From positions 1,860,001 through 1,924,000 of the forward strand of contig NZ_CP039543.1 of assembly GCF_013085545.1 (NCBI RefSeq): a stretch of 64,000 bases of DNA, in the 5' to 3' direction. The DNA comes from Oceanidesulfovibrio marinus (lineage in GTDB: Bacteria > Desulfobacterota > Desulfovibrionia > Desulfovibrionales > Desulfovibrionaceae). This document shows positions 49,040 through 57,580 of the stretch, in pieces. Position 1 is the first letter of the stretch; each line of letters begins with the position of its first letter. The notes under the pieces are model-generated. The model was given only the letters and a program-made list of their open reading frames with translations, ran no database searches and was not told the origin of the DNA. The translations under genes and the position numbers were made by a program.

Positions 49040-51499
49040 ATGTCTACGCAACACGATCCCGCCCAGTGGCGGAACATCGTTCCTTCTTCCTGCTTCGCAA
49101 CCTTTATCGCGGCCGTTGCCCGGCGCTTTGCCGGCCCAGCGCCGTCAGAGGATGCGGCCAGGCTCAACCACCTGCTGAACGTCACCCTCCGGGACGCGTG
49201 TGACTTTCTGGGCGCGGACCGCGGACGCATCATCCTTGTTGACGAAGCCGGAGACACCCTTGCCGCATCGCACCTCTGGACGGCCAACGACGTCCAGCCG
49301 AAGGCGCGGGAGCTTCAGGACATGCCCTTCGGCTACTTCCCCTGGGTACGCGAGCAGCTCCTGGCCTCCCAGACTGTCGAGATTCTGGACGTATCCGCGC
49401 TGCCGCAAGAGGCCGAGGCCGAGCAAACAATCTGCGCCAAACGGTCTGCGCAGTCCGTGCTTCTGGTGCCCATGATCTGCCGGGACAGGTGCATGGGGTT
49501 CCTTGAGTTCGACTCTGTACGCGGCAAACGGCGCTGGACCCGTGAGGAGAAAGAGCAGCTGACGGCCGCCGCGGAGATCATGGCCGCCGCCCTGATGCGC
49601 CACGAGGAGCTCACCAGGCTCCGGGCCAACGAAGAGCGACTCAGGCTGACCATGGAAGCGACCACGGACGGCGTCTGGGACTACGACACCAAAACCCGCG
49701 ACATCATCCTCTCCGACAAAGCCGCCGCCCTGCTCGGCCTCGACAGCACCTCGATCAAGAACGGCGTCTACTTCCTGCTGGAGCGCATCCACCCCGACGA
49801 CATCCAGAGCATCCAGGACCAGTTCCACGCCCACATGACCAATCAGCAACCGCGCTTCGAAGGCGTGTGCCGCATCGCCGTTCCCTCCGGGGAGTGGCGA
49901 CACGTCTGCGTGCGCGGAATGATCGTCTCCTGGCGTGGCCGCCAGCCCTTGCGCATTCTGGGCACCATCGAGGACGTGGGCCGCCTGCGGGAGGCGGAGC
50001 TCAACCGCATGGAGACGGAGAAGAAGTACCGCCAGCTGTTCGAGATGGAGACCGACGCCATCTTCGTCATCGACGACGCCGACGGCACCATTCTGGAAGC
50101 GAACGCGGCCACGGAGGACATGTACGGCTACTCCCGCCAGTATCTTCTGGGCATGCCCTTCGAATCCCTGGCCACCAGACCGGCCCCGATTTCCGAAGAG
50201 TCCGACAACCTCCACGGCGAAGGTCGCGCCATGCTCCAGCTCGCGCACAAGCACTGCGACGGCACCACCATCCCGGTCGAGATATCCATGCGCCGCATTC
50301 CCTGGCAGGGACGGTCCGTACGCATAGCCGCCGTGCGGGACATCAGCGACAGGCTCCGTGCGCAGGAAGCCATAGACCGGCAGCGCCGTTTTCTGAAGAC
50401 CGTCATCGACGCCGAGCCGAGCATGATCCTGGTGCGCGACCGCAGCAGGCGCGTCATGCTGGCCAACGTCGCCACCTGCCAGTTCTACGACCGCAGCGAG
50501 GAGCAGCTGCTGGGACGGACCGGCAGGGAGCTGTTGCCCTCCCTGTACTACTCGGAACCGTTCAGCAACGAAGACGATCTGCTCTACGCCGGCCAGCTTG
50601 ACCAGGTGGACAACGAGTACAAGGTGAAGGACCGCTCCGACAACCAGCGCTGGCTGCGCATCATCCGGAGGCCCCTGCGCGATGCCGACGACAACGTGAC
50701 CGCCCTGCTCAGCGTGGGTATCGACCTCACCGAGGCCAAGCAGCTCAAGGCGGAGCTGGTGCGCACCGGTCAGCTCGCCTCCCTCGGCGAGATCGCCGCC
50801 GGGCTCGCCCACGAGATCACCAACCCGGTCAACGGCATCATCAACTACGCCCAGGTGCTCATCGACATGCTGGAGGACGACGGCACGGTCACCGACAGCG
50901 GCAGCCAGTTCCTGGGCAAGATCATCACCGAGGGCGAGCGCATCGCCCACCTGGCCCACGGCGTGCTCGGCTTCGCCAGGAACTACTCCAACACCAGGAT
51001 GCCCTGCGCCATGGACACCATGGTCGGCTCCGTGCTCGATCTGGTGGACTCGCGCCTCATCAGGGACGGCATCAAACTGACGGTGGACATCCCCGCAAAC
51101 CTGCCGGCCGTGCACTGCGTGCACTGGGAGTTCCAGCAGGTCCTCCTGAACCTCATTTCCAACGCCCGATTCGCCCTCAACGAACGCTACCCGAAGCCGC
51201 ATCCGGACAAGCGGCTCTTCATCACGGCCAGACAGGAGAACACGGGCGCAGATCGGAAGGTCGTCATCATGGTGGAGGACCACGGCACGGGCATCGATCC
51301 CGCGCACATCAACGACGTGTTCGATCCCTTCTTCACCACCAAGCCGGTCGGCGAGGGCACCGGCCTTGGCCTGTCCATCTCCCGCTCCATCATTCTGGAC
51401 CACGACGGGACCCTGGCTCTGGAGCAGCCGGAAGGCGGCGGCACCCGCGTCCGCATCACCCTGCCCGCCGCGGAAAAGTGCGCCGAAAACGATAACTGA
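49040..51499 (+). CDS. GAF-PAS-PAS-PAS sensor histidine kinase
   Basis: An 819-residue soluble kinase. A GAF domain (about 40-190) is followed by three PAS domains (about 195-320, 325-445, 450-570), then a HisKA domain of the NtrB-like type GQLASLGEIAAGLAHEITNP (His near residue 588) and HATPase with LLNLISNARFALNE, DHGTGIDPAHIN and GEGTGLGLSISRSI. It lacks a receiver and has no adjacent regulator. It is divergent from the STAS-RsbW pair; the 214-bp interval presumably holds both promoters. Ribosome site is weak. Confidence 0.87.
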   Translation: MSTQHDPAQWRNIVPSSCFATFIAAVARRFAGPAPSEDAARLNHLLNVTLRDACDFLGADRGRIILVDEAGDTLAASHLWTANDVQPKARELQDMPFGYFPWVREQLLASQTVEILDVSALPQEAEAEQTICAKRSAQSVLLVPMICRDRCMGFLEFDSVRGKRRWTREEKEQLTAAAEIMAAALMRHEELTRLRANEERLRLTMEATTDGVWDYDTKTRDIILSDKAAALLGLDSTSIKNGVYFLLERIHPDDIQSIQDQFHAHMTNQQPRFEGVCRIAVPSGEWRHVCVRGMIVSWRGRQPLRILGTIEDVGRLREAELNRMETEKKYRQLFEMETDAIFVIDDADGTILEANAATEDMYGYSRQYLLGMPFESLATRPAPISEESDNLHGEGRAMLQLAHKHCDGTTIPVEISMRRIPWQGRSVRIAAVRDISDRLRAQEAIDRQRRFLKTVIDAEPSMILVRDRSRRVMLANVATCQFYDRSEEQLLGRTGRELLPSLYYSEPFSNEDDLLYAGQLDQVDNEYKVKDRSDNQRWLRIIRRPLRDADDNVTALLSVGIDLTEAKQLKAELVRTGQLASLGEIAAGLAHEITNPVNGIINYAQVLIDMLEDDGTVTDSGSQFLGKIITEGERIAHLAHGVLGFARNYSNTRMPCAMDTMVGSVLDLVDSRLIRDGIKLTVDIPANLPAVHCVHWEFQQVLLNLISNARFALNERYPKPHPDKRLFITARQENTGADRKVVIMVEDHGTGIDPAHINDVFDPFFTTKPVGEGTGLGLSISRSIILDHDGTLALEQPEGGGTRVRITLPAAEKCAENDN

Positions 51500-51571
51500 A
51501 AACATTCCCGGCCTCCGTCCCGCATGGACACGCGCCGGCATTGTGCTATAGTGGCTGCGCCTGGAGGTGCC

Positions 51572-52207
51572 ATGCACATATCGATATTCCGCGCCGCGGC
51601 GCCCATTCTCGCCGCTGCAATTTTTCTCGTTCTGATTCTCGTTTCCGGAAGCGCGCAGGCCGATCAACGCTGGACATACGAACCACCGCGCAACTTTCAG
51701 GCGGATGAAGCCGCGAACATCCGCAAGGCCCCCGATCTGGGCTCCGAGATCCTCGGCAGCGTTGCCCGCGGCCAGACCATGCAGGTCACGGCGCGCATGG
51801 GCGACTTTTACGAGGTCCCCCTGATCATGGGCGGCGTGGGCTACATCCACCGGCTCTATCTGACGCCGCTAGGCCTGCTCACCACGCCCGCCCCACCGCA
51901 GGAGCAGCCCGAGACACGCTGGCAGGCCATGGCCTACTCCCCCCGCAGCGGCTCCCTCGGCTCCGCCTTCAACCAGTACACCCTGGAAAACGCCTGGAAC
52001 GCCGCGCTCAACGCCTGCGGCAGGCAGGACTGCCGCGTCACGGTCAACTCCGAAGGCGGCTGCGTGAGCATGTCGCAGGGCTCGGGCAACACGGTCGGTT
52101 TCGGCTCCGGCGCAGAGGGCAGCGTTGCGGAGCGCGCCGCCCGGCAGGACTGCAAGGACCGCGGCGGCCGCGGCTGCTCCAACGTGCGCACCGTCTGCCA
52201 GCGCTGA
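51572..52207 (+). CDS. Secreted SH3-like / DUF4189 protein
   Basis: A 211-residue protein with a Sec signal peptide (about 1-31, cleaved near AQA-DQ). Next is an SH3b-like module (about 35-100: NFQADEAANIRKAPDLGSEI, VGYIHRLYL), then a Cys-rich DUF4189 domain (about 115-211) with AFNQYTLENAWNAALNACG and paired cysteines (CGRQDC, CKDRGGRGC, C near the end) likely to form disulfides. Function unknown; the SH3b part suggests binding to the cell wall. GGAGG upstream of ATG. Confidence 0.78.
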   Translation: MHISIFRAAAPILAAAIFLVLILVSGSAQADQRWTYEPPRNFQADEAANIRKAPDLGSEILGSVARGQTMQVTARMGDFYEVPLIMGGVGYIHRLYLTPLGLLTTPAPPQEQPETRWQAMAYSPRSGSLGSAFNQYTLENAWNAALNACGRQDCRVTVNSEGGCVSMSQGSGNTVGFGSGAEGSVAERAARQDCKDRGGRGCSNVRTVCQR

Positions 52208-52243
52208 TTTCCGCACCTGGCGGCGCATCCTTTCCTATACGCC

Positions 52244-52489
52244 ATGGAGCACTTCAATCTCGGCCGTCTGCTGCTCATTGTGGGGATCATCATCGCCGCC
52301 GTCGGCGGGTTGTTGCTGCTCTGGGAGTCCTCGCCCCTGCTGCGCAGCCTGTGGCAGCGATTCCCCCTGGGCCGACTGCCCGGCGACATCTTCATCCAGC
52401 GGCCGGGCCTGCGCATCTACTTCCCCATCGTCACCTGCCTCGTAATCAGCGTTGTCATCAGCATCATTCTGTACTTCTTTCGGAAATGA
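52244..52489 (+). CDS. DUF2905 family small membrane protein
   Basis: An 81-residue protein with two membrane helices flanking the conserved loop FPLGRLPGDIFIQRPGLRIYFP, diagnostic of DUF2905. Function unknown. It starts 36 bp after the DUF4189 gene in the same direction, so it may be cotranscribed. Confidence 0.85.
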   Translation: MEHFNLGRLLLIVGIIIAAVGGLLLLWESSPLLRSLWQRFPLGRLPGDIFIQRPGLRIYFPIVTCLVISVVISIILYFFRK

Positions 52490-52547
52490 TGCGCTCAGCG
52501 TTTCCTGACGCACAAATTATCAAGTGAGCATTCGTTCATTCATCATT

Positions 52548-53210
52548 CTATTCCCTTGATTCAGCTCGCTCTTCGCTGAACGCTCCGTCCGCAAGCGTTG
52601 CACTGTAGTCGCGGATATCCGCCGGCCATGCCTCCACAAGCTCGCGGAACCGGCCGCGGTCCTTTGCGAACAGCGCTCGCGTCGCCTCCTCGAACCCAGG
52701 CAGGTTGCCGGCGATGGCCGACATGAAGCGGTATGCCGCCTCCTGCGACTCCCGCACCCTGCCTTGCGCCATGCCGGCGCGCCGCGCCTCCTCCACCAGC
52801 TTGCGCAAGGCAACCGACGCCCCGCCCGGCTGCCTGGCCAGCCATTCCCAGTGCCGCGGCAGCAGCGTTACCTCTCTGCCCACCACGCCCAGCTTGGGTC
52901 GGCCCGGCCCGCGTTTGGTTGCACTTGGCGTCCCGGCTGGGGCGCTCCCGGATTGAGACCCGGCCCTCTCTAACCCGCTCGAAGTGCTGCCCTGCGGCGT
53001 TTCCAGCCGCTCCAGCACCGCATCCAAGGAGCCCTGGAAGCAGACATCCTTCTGCTCGCCAGTGCGGTCGTCGAATATGAGCACGGCTTTCTCGCACACG
53101 TCATGTCCGCCGGCCTTCACGGCGCGGGCAACCTCAGCCAAGTCACCGGAGACGACGCGACTCTCGCCCACAAAGGCGGTGCAGCGCTGTCCGATTTCTG
53201 TAGAATCCAT
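52548..53210 (-). CDS. DUF2239 family protein with AT-hook-like motif
   Basis: A 220-residue protein of the DUF2239 family: RCTAFVGESRVVSGDLAEVA at the start, VLIFDDRTGEQKDV, then the family core REVTLLPRHWEWLARQPGGA and SVALRKLVEEAR (about 130-165). Just before the core lies KRGPGRPKLG, resembling an AT-hook (GRP core). The core's short strand plus two helices could be a DNA-binding fold, but this is inference. The upstream region has a palindrome and direct repeats. Convergent with the DUF2905 gene. Confidence 0.75.
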   Translation of the reverse strand: MDSTEIGQRCTAFVGESRVVSGDLAEVARAVKAGGHDVCEKAVLIFDDRTGEQKDVCFQGSLDAVLERLETPQGSTSSGLERAGSQSGSAPAGTPSATKRGPGRPKLGVVGREVTLLPRHWEWLARQPGGASVALRKLVEEARRAGMAQGRVRESQEAAYRFMSAIAGNLPGFEEATRALFAKDRGRFRELVEAWPADIRDYSATLADGAFSEERAESRE

Positions 53211-53241
53211 GGTAAAAACCTCTGTTGATTGTTTTGAGGCT

Positions 53242-53292
53242 TTTTACCTGGGTAAAATACTCCTGTCAATATCACCCGGATAAAATCTCCTG
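53242..53292. promoter_or_regulatory. Palindrome and direct repeats upstream of the DUF2239 gene
   Basis: TTTTACC-TG-GGTAAAA (53242-53257) is a perfect inverted repeat. It belongs to a direct repeat: ACCTGGGTAAAATACTCCTG at 53246-53265 and ACCCGGATAAAATCTCCTG at 53274-53292. A further GGTAAAAACC abuts the start codon. This looks like a cluster of protein-binding sites controlling the DUF2239 gene. Confidence 0.6.
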
Positions 53293-53428
53293 CGCGCGAG
53301 CCGCAAGGTCTGGCCGAATCCCGACCTATCTTGTCTACATGCCGCCGATTGATGTATTCTAGGAGTGTAGAACTGCGTTCACGCCCCTGCGGCATACGCC
53401 TCTGGGCAAGCCTTCCGGGAGGTTCAAC

Positions 53429-53872
53429 ATGGCGAGCGCAAAGGAAAAAGCTGGATTCATCTATGTGAAGGACACGCTGGACGGCGGCTACCCTGCCCTT
53501 GTGCTGGGCATCAACGCTGCGCGCCAGGGCATGGAGTCGAAAATATTCTACTCCTTCATGGGTCTGCATCTGGTGATGAAAGGCGGGGCCGAGCGCGCCA
53601 AGTTCATCCCGAGCGGCCTGATGGGCGCCATCCCCGGCATGTCCACCGTGGCCACGGAAATGATGAAAAAGAAGATCGACAAGGCCAACATCCCCAGCCT
53701 GGCCGAGCTGCAGGAGGTGGCACAGCTGGAGGGCGTGCAGCTCATCGCCTGCAAGATGACCATCGACATGATGGAGATCGACGAGTCCAAGCTCATCGAC
53801 GGCGCCGTGGTCTGGAATGCCGAGGACTTCCTGATCTACGCCAAGGAGTGCAAGGTCTGCCTGTTCACCTAG
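53429..53872 (+). CDS. DsrE/DsrF/DrsH-like protein
   Basis: A 147-residue protein of the DsrE-like superfamily (DrsH-like/peroxiredoxin-associated group): AGFIYVKDTLDGGYPALVLGINAA, MESKIFYSFMGLHLV, and VQLIACKMTIDMMEI with the conserved Cys in ACKMT; two more cysteines (ECKVC) lie near the C-terminus. Relatives take part in sulfur relay with rhodanese or TusA-type partners. A role in cytoplasmic sulfur transfer is plausible for a sulfate reducer. Strong GGGAGG ribosome site. Divergent from the DUF2239 gene. Confidence 0.85.
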   Translation: MASAKEKAGFIYVKDTLDGGYPALVLGINAARQGMESKIFYSFMGLHLVMKGGAERAKFIPSGLMGAIPGMSTVATEMMKKKIDKANIPSLAELQEVAQLEGVQLIACKMTIDMMEIDESKLIDGAVVWNAEDFLIYAKECKVCLFT

Positions 53873-53899
53873 GATACGCAGACCGGACCCCTATGGCCG

Positions 53900-54172
53900 T
53901 CAATACGTGTCGGCCATGCAGCGGCACGTGGGGCTCAGCGTGCCGTCGCAGCATTTGACGCGGCCGTTCTCGCAGCCGCACTGCCCGCCGTGCCAGGAGC
54001 AGCAGCCGCGCCCGGCAATGACCGGCCCGTGTTGTGCGGACCGAGCCTCTTTGCATGTGGTTGCATTCGCGGCGGCCTGGGGAGCACGCGCCGCGGCGAG
54101 CTCCCCGGCCATGCCGGCGGGGGCGGAGACGAGCGAAATCAGCAAGCACAACGTGAGGACAGCCATTCTCAT
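53900..54172 (-). CDS. Small secreted Cys-rich protein
   Basis: A 90-residue protein: Sec signal peptide (about 1-23), an Ala-rich spacer, and a compact C-terminal module of ~32 residues with CCSWHGGQCGC, VKCCDGTLSPTCRC, giving about nine cysteines including one in the spacer. The module probably folds through disulfides or binds metal. I have a general memory of similar short modules in proteobacterial secreted proteins but no function. GAGG upstream. Convergent with the DsrE-like gene. Confidence 0.65.
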   Translation of the reverse strand: MRMAVLTLCLLISLVSAPAGMAGELAAARAPQAAANATTCKEARSAQHGPVIAGRGCCSWHGGQCGCENGRVKCCDGTLSPTCRCMADTY

Positions 54173-54318
54173 GAGACACCTCGCTTGCAGTGTTCCCGGC
54201 CCCCCCTCTTCCGAAAGGCCGGTGGCCCGACATGATCTACTCGTGGGGGAATCGCCTGGGCGATTCTGCTTCGCTATACCTCAAGATACTGTAATCCGAA
54301 AGCATCGCAGTGGCCCGG

Positions 54319-55026
54319 CTACTGGATGGGGAAGTCGAAGTAGGTATCCGGGAAGGGCTCGTCCTTCAGGCTGAAGTGCCACCACTCTCTGGGGTACGGC
54401 GCAAAGCCGTGCTCAAGCATCAGTCGCCTGAGCAGCAGCCGGTTGGCGCGCTGCTGTGCATTGATCGCGTCGGTGTCGGGCCAGGAGATTGGCCCGAAGA
54501 AATCAAAGCCCGAGCCCATATCCAACTCCGCACCATCATCCAGGGAGACGATGGTCAGGTCCACGGCGGCGCCGCGGCTATGGCCGGACCGCAAGGCAAT
54601 GTAGTCCTGCTCGAAGAGCTTGGACTTGGGCACGTCCGGGTAGTACTTCGCCTTGGTCCTGGTATCGTCCAGATCCCTGGCCCAGCGTACAAAGTGGTCC
54701 ACGGCGCGCTGGGGCCGGTATGCATCGAACACCTTGAGGCCCAGGCCGAATGGCTTCAGCTCCGCCTGCACGGTCTTCAAGCCTTCCGCCACCTGCCGCG
54801 CGGCAATGATCCGCGGGGCGAGATAGCCGTCCACCCGCGCGCCCACGAAGTTGTCCTCCCCGTAGTAGCGCACCTCCTGCGCCACGGTCGGCGCGATCTC
54901 GTCCAGGTAGACAAAGCCCTCGGGCAGCTCGGCTGCAAAGACGCTGGCGGCGTACAGCAGGAAGACGAGACAGCAGAGAACAACGGCGCGGCGGTCGTGA
55001 GAACGTCCCGGAACAGGCATGGTCAT
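54319..55026 (-). CDS. D-Ala-D-Ala dipeptidase (VanX/DdpX family)
   Basis: A 235-residue zinc dipeptidase with a Sec signal peptide (ending near VFAAE). The catalytic motifs are intact: SGHSRGAAVDLTI (zinc His and Asp, SxHxxGxAxD) and EWWHFSL (Glu base and second zinc His). It should hydrolyse D-Ala-D-Ala in the periplasm, recycling peptidoglycan-derived dipeptide; in Gram-negatives this is nutritional rather than vancomycin resistance. Start ATG 55026 or 55020, both near AGGAG. No VanH or VanA partners nearby. Confidence 0.86.
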   Translation of the reverse strand: MTMPVPGRSHDRRAVVLCCLVFLLYAASVFAAELPEGFVYLDEIAPTVAQEVRYYGEDNFVGARVDGYLAPRIIAARQVAEGLKTVQAELKPFGLGLKVFDAYRPQRAVDHFVRWARDLDDTRTKAKYYPDVPKSKLFEQDYIALRSGHSRGAAVDLTIVSLDDGAELDMGSGFDFFGPISWPDTDAINAQQRANRLLLRRLMLEHGFAPYPREWWHFSLKDEPFPDTYFDFPIQ

Positions 55027-55120
55027 TGTCTCCTGGCGTGCATGATTTATCGTGCGATTGCACGGGCATGGCGATGCGGTCTCCATACCCCCTTCTTCCC
55101 ACACGGTCGGCCGAACATCA

Positions 55121-55169
55121 AATAGAAAGCGCCGGCAGGATGCATCCAAAGAATGACCCTGCCGGCGCT
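55121..55169 (-). terminator. Terminator of the glutamate synthase operon
   Basis: AGCGCCGGCAGG and CCTGCCGGCGCT form a perfect 12-bp stem with a 17-base loop; on minus it is followed by TTCTATTTGATG, a moderate T-run. Confidence 0.7.
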
Positions 55170-55216
55170 GTATCTCGTTGTTGCGCTTGTGGCTTTCGCC
55201 GAATGCCGAGTTGCCG

Positions 55217-57538
55217 CTAATCCATCGGCGCGTTCTCGGTCATCTCCCAGACGCCGCACGGGCAGGCCCCGGCGCAGAAGCCGCAGCCGATGCACTTGTC
55301 CGGATCGGAGACGTACTCGTAGCGCTTGCCAGGCTCCTGGCGGCGGGAGATGGCACCGGCCGGGCACAGCGCCTCGCACAGGCCGCAGTCGCGGCACGCA
55401 CCGCAGGAGGAGCACTCGCCGGCGCACTGCTCAAGCGAGTTGAAGTCGTCGATGCGCGGGTCGAAGTACTCCAGCTTGATGCGGCTGTACTCGACCATGG
55501 TTCGGGTATCCTGCATGGGACGGCGTCCGCTGGCCAGATCATCGATGGCCTCGGCAGCCTTGCGTCCGGCGCCGATGGCGTTGGTGATCAGGCCGGGCCG
55601 GACGATGTCGCCAATGGCGAAGACCTTGTTGTCCGTGGTCTGGTACAGCTCGTTCACGGTCACGTGGCCGCGGTCCGTGGCAATGGTCTCAGGCAGGAAC
55701 TCCACGTCCGGCGCATCGCCGATGGAGAAGACCACGGTCTCGGCCGGCAGAACCTCGCCAGTCTGGAGCACGACGCCTTCCTCGGTGATCTCCTTGGTGA
55801 AGCAGGGCCAGCGGAACTTGGCGCCCGCAGCCTCGGCGTCGATCTTTTCCTTGCCAAAGGCGGCCGGCTTCTGGATGTCGATGAGCGTGATGTTCTCGGC
55901 GCCCAGGCGCGCGGCCTCGGTGGCCACGTCGCAGCCCACGTTGCCCGCGCCGATGATGACCATGCTCTTGCCGGGCTTGGCCTCGTCCTTCTTGGCGCCT
56001 TCCAGGAAGTCCAGCGCGGTGACGGCGCGTTCGTGCCCGGGTACCGGAATCTTGCGCGGCTTGTGTGCGCCGATGGCCAGCACCAGGTAGTCGTACTCAT
56101 CCTTAAGCTGGAGGAACTGGTCGGCGGTCAGCTTCTGCTTGAGGTGCACATGCGGCAGCACGTCCTGCGCGCGCTTGATCTCGGCCTCCACCACTTCCTT
56201 GGGGATGCGGCTTTCCGGAATGGCCGAGGCGATCTTGCCGCCCAGCTTCTCCTCCATATCATAGACCACGACGTCGAAGCCCTTGAGGCGAAGCTGCCAG
56301 GCGGCGGAGATGCCGCCGGGGCCGCCGCCGATGACGGCGACACGCTTGCCGTTGAGCTCGGGCAGCTCAGGGGTCTTGGTGGAGACGCCGACCTTGCCCA
56401 TGACGCGGATGTCGATGGGCTGGAGGTTGGACTGGGCGCGGGTGCAGCCCTGCATGCAGAGGTTGGGGCAGAGGTAGCCGCAGACCGTGGCCGGGAACGG
56501 CGTGTACGCCAGGGCCAGATCCATGGCCTCGTCGGTTTGCCCGGCGCGAACCAGGCGCCAGCGCTCCTGCACGGGCATGCCGGTGGGGCAACTCTGCTCG
56601 CAGGGAGCGATGTGCTTGTGGTTCTCCCACAGGGGCACGAAGCGGCGCAGCTCGCCGGTGGGGATAAGCGGGATGGGGCTGCGATCGATCTTCACCAGAT
56701 CGTCGATGAGACCGCCCTGCAGACCGGGCTCCCAGACCTGCTGGCGGAACTCGGCCATGGAGCGACGGGGGTTGCCCTTCTTCTCCATGGGGGTTTTGGC
56801 CTTGATGAGCTGCCAATCCTCGCGCCTGGTCAGGGAGTCGTACAGCTCGGGCTTGCCGATGGCCTCCAGATAGGTGCGCATGTTGGCGGTGAGCCACTCC
56901 CAGTCCTCGTCCGTGATGGGCCTCTCGGCAGAATCCACCGTGGAAAAGCCCTTGTGCGGGCCGCGGAAGAAGATGGAACCGCCCACCATGCCCACGCAGG
57001 GGCGGTAGCCCAGCACGTTGTCCGGGTTCTGGGGGTTGTGGCCGCAGACCACGGCCACGCCGCCGGCCATGAACTCGGCAAAATAGTCACCGGCCGAGCC
57101 GAGAATCCACAGCTCCGGCGGGTCGAAGCGCGGGTTGCGCTTGGTCATGGTCATGCCGCGGGAGCCGATGTTGCCTCCCACGTAGACCTTGCCCTGGGCC
57201 ATGGCGTTGGCGATGCCGTTGGAGGCGTTGCCGTGGACGACGATCTCGGCGCCGGCATTGAGCCAGCCCACGTCGTCCGAAGCCGGACCCATGACGTCGA
57301 TGTGTGTGTTGGGGAAGCCCATGGAGCCGACACGCTGACCGGTGGAGCCGGTGATCGTGACGTTGATGGGTTCTTCCTTGGATATCCAGAGACGGCCACC
57401 CAGGCCATGCTGGCCGCAGGCCTCTATGACGAGCTCGCGCGCACCCTGGAGTACCGCACGCTGGATGCGTTCCTCCAGAATTCGCGATTCCACTCGCTGG
57501 CCGTTATCCATGCCGTGTATCGTGACGGGATTTCCCAT
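55217..57538 (-). CDS. Glutamate synthase: GXGXG domain fused to GltD-like subunit and ferredoxin
   Basis: A 773-residue fusion. Residues ~1-240 are the GXGXG (GltB C-terminal) domain, with VTITGSTGQRVGSMG and the repeated GxxxGxxG turns of the right-handed helix. A cysteine-bearing linker (CEQSCPTGMPV, CGYLCPNLCMQGC) leads to a GltD-like flavoprotein (about 330-690) with GGGPGGISAAW and GAGNVGCDVATEAA dinucleotide sites. The end is a 2[4Fe-4S] ferredoxin: CSSCGACRDCGLCEALCP and CIGCGFCAGACPCG. Standard GltD and GltB are separate from this ferredoxin tail, so electrons may come from ferredoxin as well as NAD(P)H. Third gene of the operon. Confidence 0.88.
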   Translation of the reverse strand: MGNPVTIHGMDNGQRVESRILEERIQRAVLQGARELVIEACGQHGLGGRLWISKEEPINVTITGSTGQRVGSMGFPNTHIDVMGPASDDVGWLNAGAEIVVHGNASNGIANAMAQGKVYVGGNIGSRGMTMTKRNPRFDPPELWILGSAGDYFAEFMAGGVAVVCGHNPQNPDNVLGYRPCVGMVGGSIFFRGPHKGFSTVDSAERPITDEDWEWLTANMRTYLEAIGKPELYDSLTRREDWQLIKAKTPMEKKGNPRRSMAEFRQQVWEPGLQGGLIDDLVKIDRSPIPLIPTGELRRFVPLWENHKHIAPCEQSCPTGMPVQERWRLVRAGQTDEAMDLALAYTPFPATVCGYLCPNLCMQGCTRAQSNLQPIDIRVMGKVGVSTKTPELPELNGKRVAVIGGGPGGISAAWQLRLKGFDVVVYDMEEKLGGKIASAIPESRIPKEVVEAEIKRAQDVLPHVHLKQKLTADQFLQLKDEYDYLVLAIGAHKPRKIPVPGHERAVTALDFLEGAKKDEAKPGKSMVIIGAGNVGCDVATEAARLGAENITLIDIQKPAAFGKEKIDAEAAGAKFRWPCFTKEITEEGVVLQTGEVLPAETVVFSIGDAPDVEFLPETIATDRGHVTVNELYQTTDNKVFAIGDIVRPGLITNAIGAGRKAAEAIDDLASGRRPMQDTRTMVEYSRIKLEYFDPRIDDFNSLEQCAGECSSCGACRDCGLCEALCPAGAISRRQEPGKRYEYVSDPDKCIGCGFCAGACPCGVWEMTENAPMD

Positions 57539-57580
57539 GTTCAGCTCGAAGCGTCTTGAGTGTTGCGCGGAGTCATACGC

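Noticed and set aside
49145-51850. A 901-codon antisense frame over the GAF/PAS kinase
   Set aside because: Shadow frame; low-complexity His/Gln/Val composition.
54319-55026. Vancomycin-resistance interpretation of the VanX-like gene
   Set aside because: No VanH, VanA or VanRS partners nearby; the VanZ-like gene is 11 kb away and unlinked. Dipeptide recycling is more likely.
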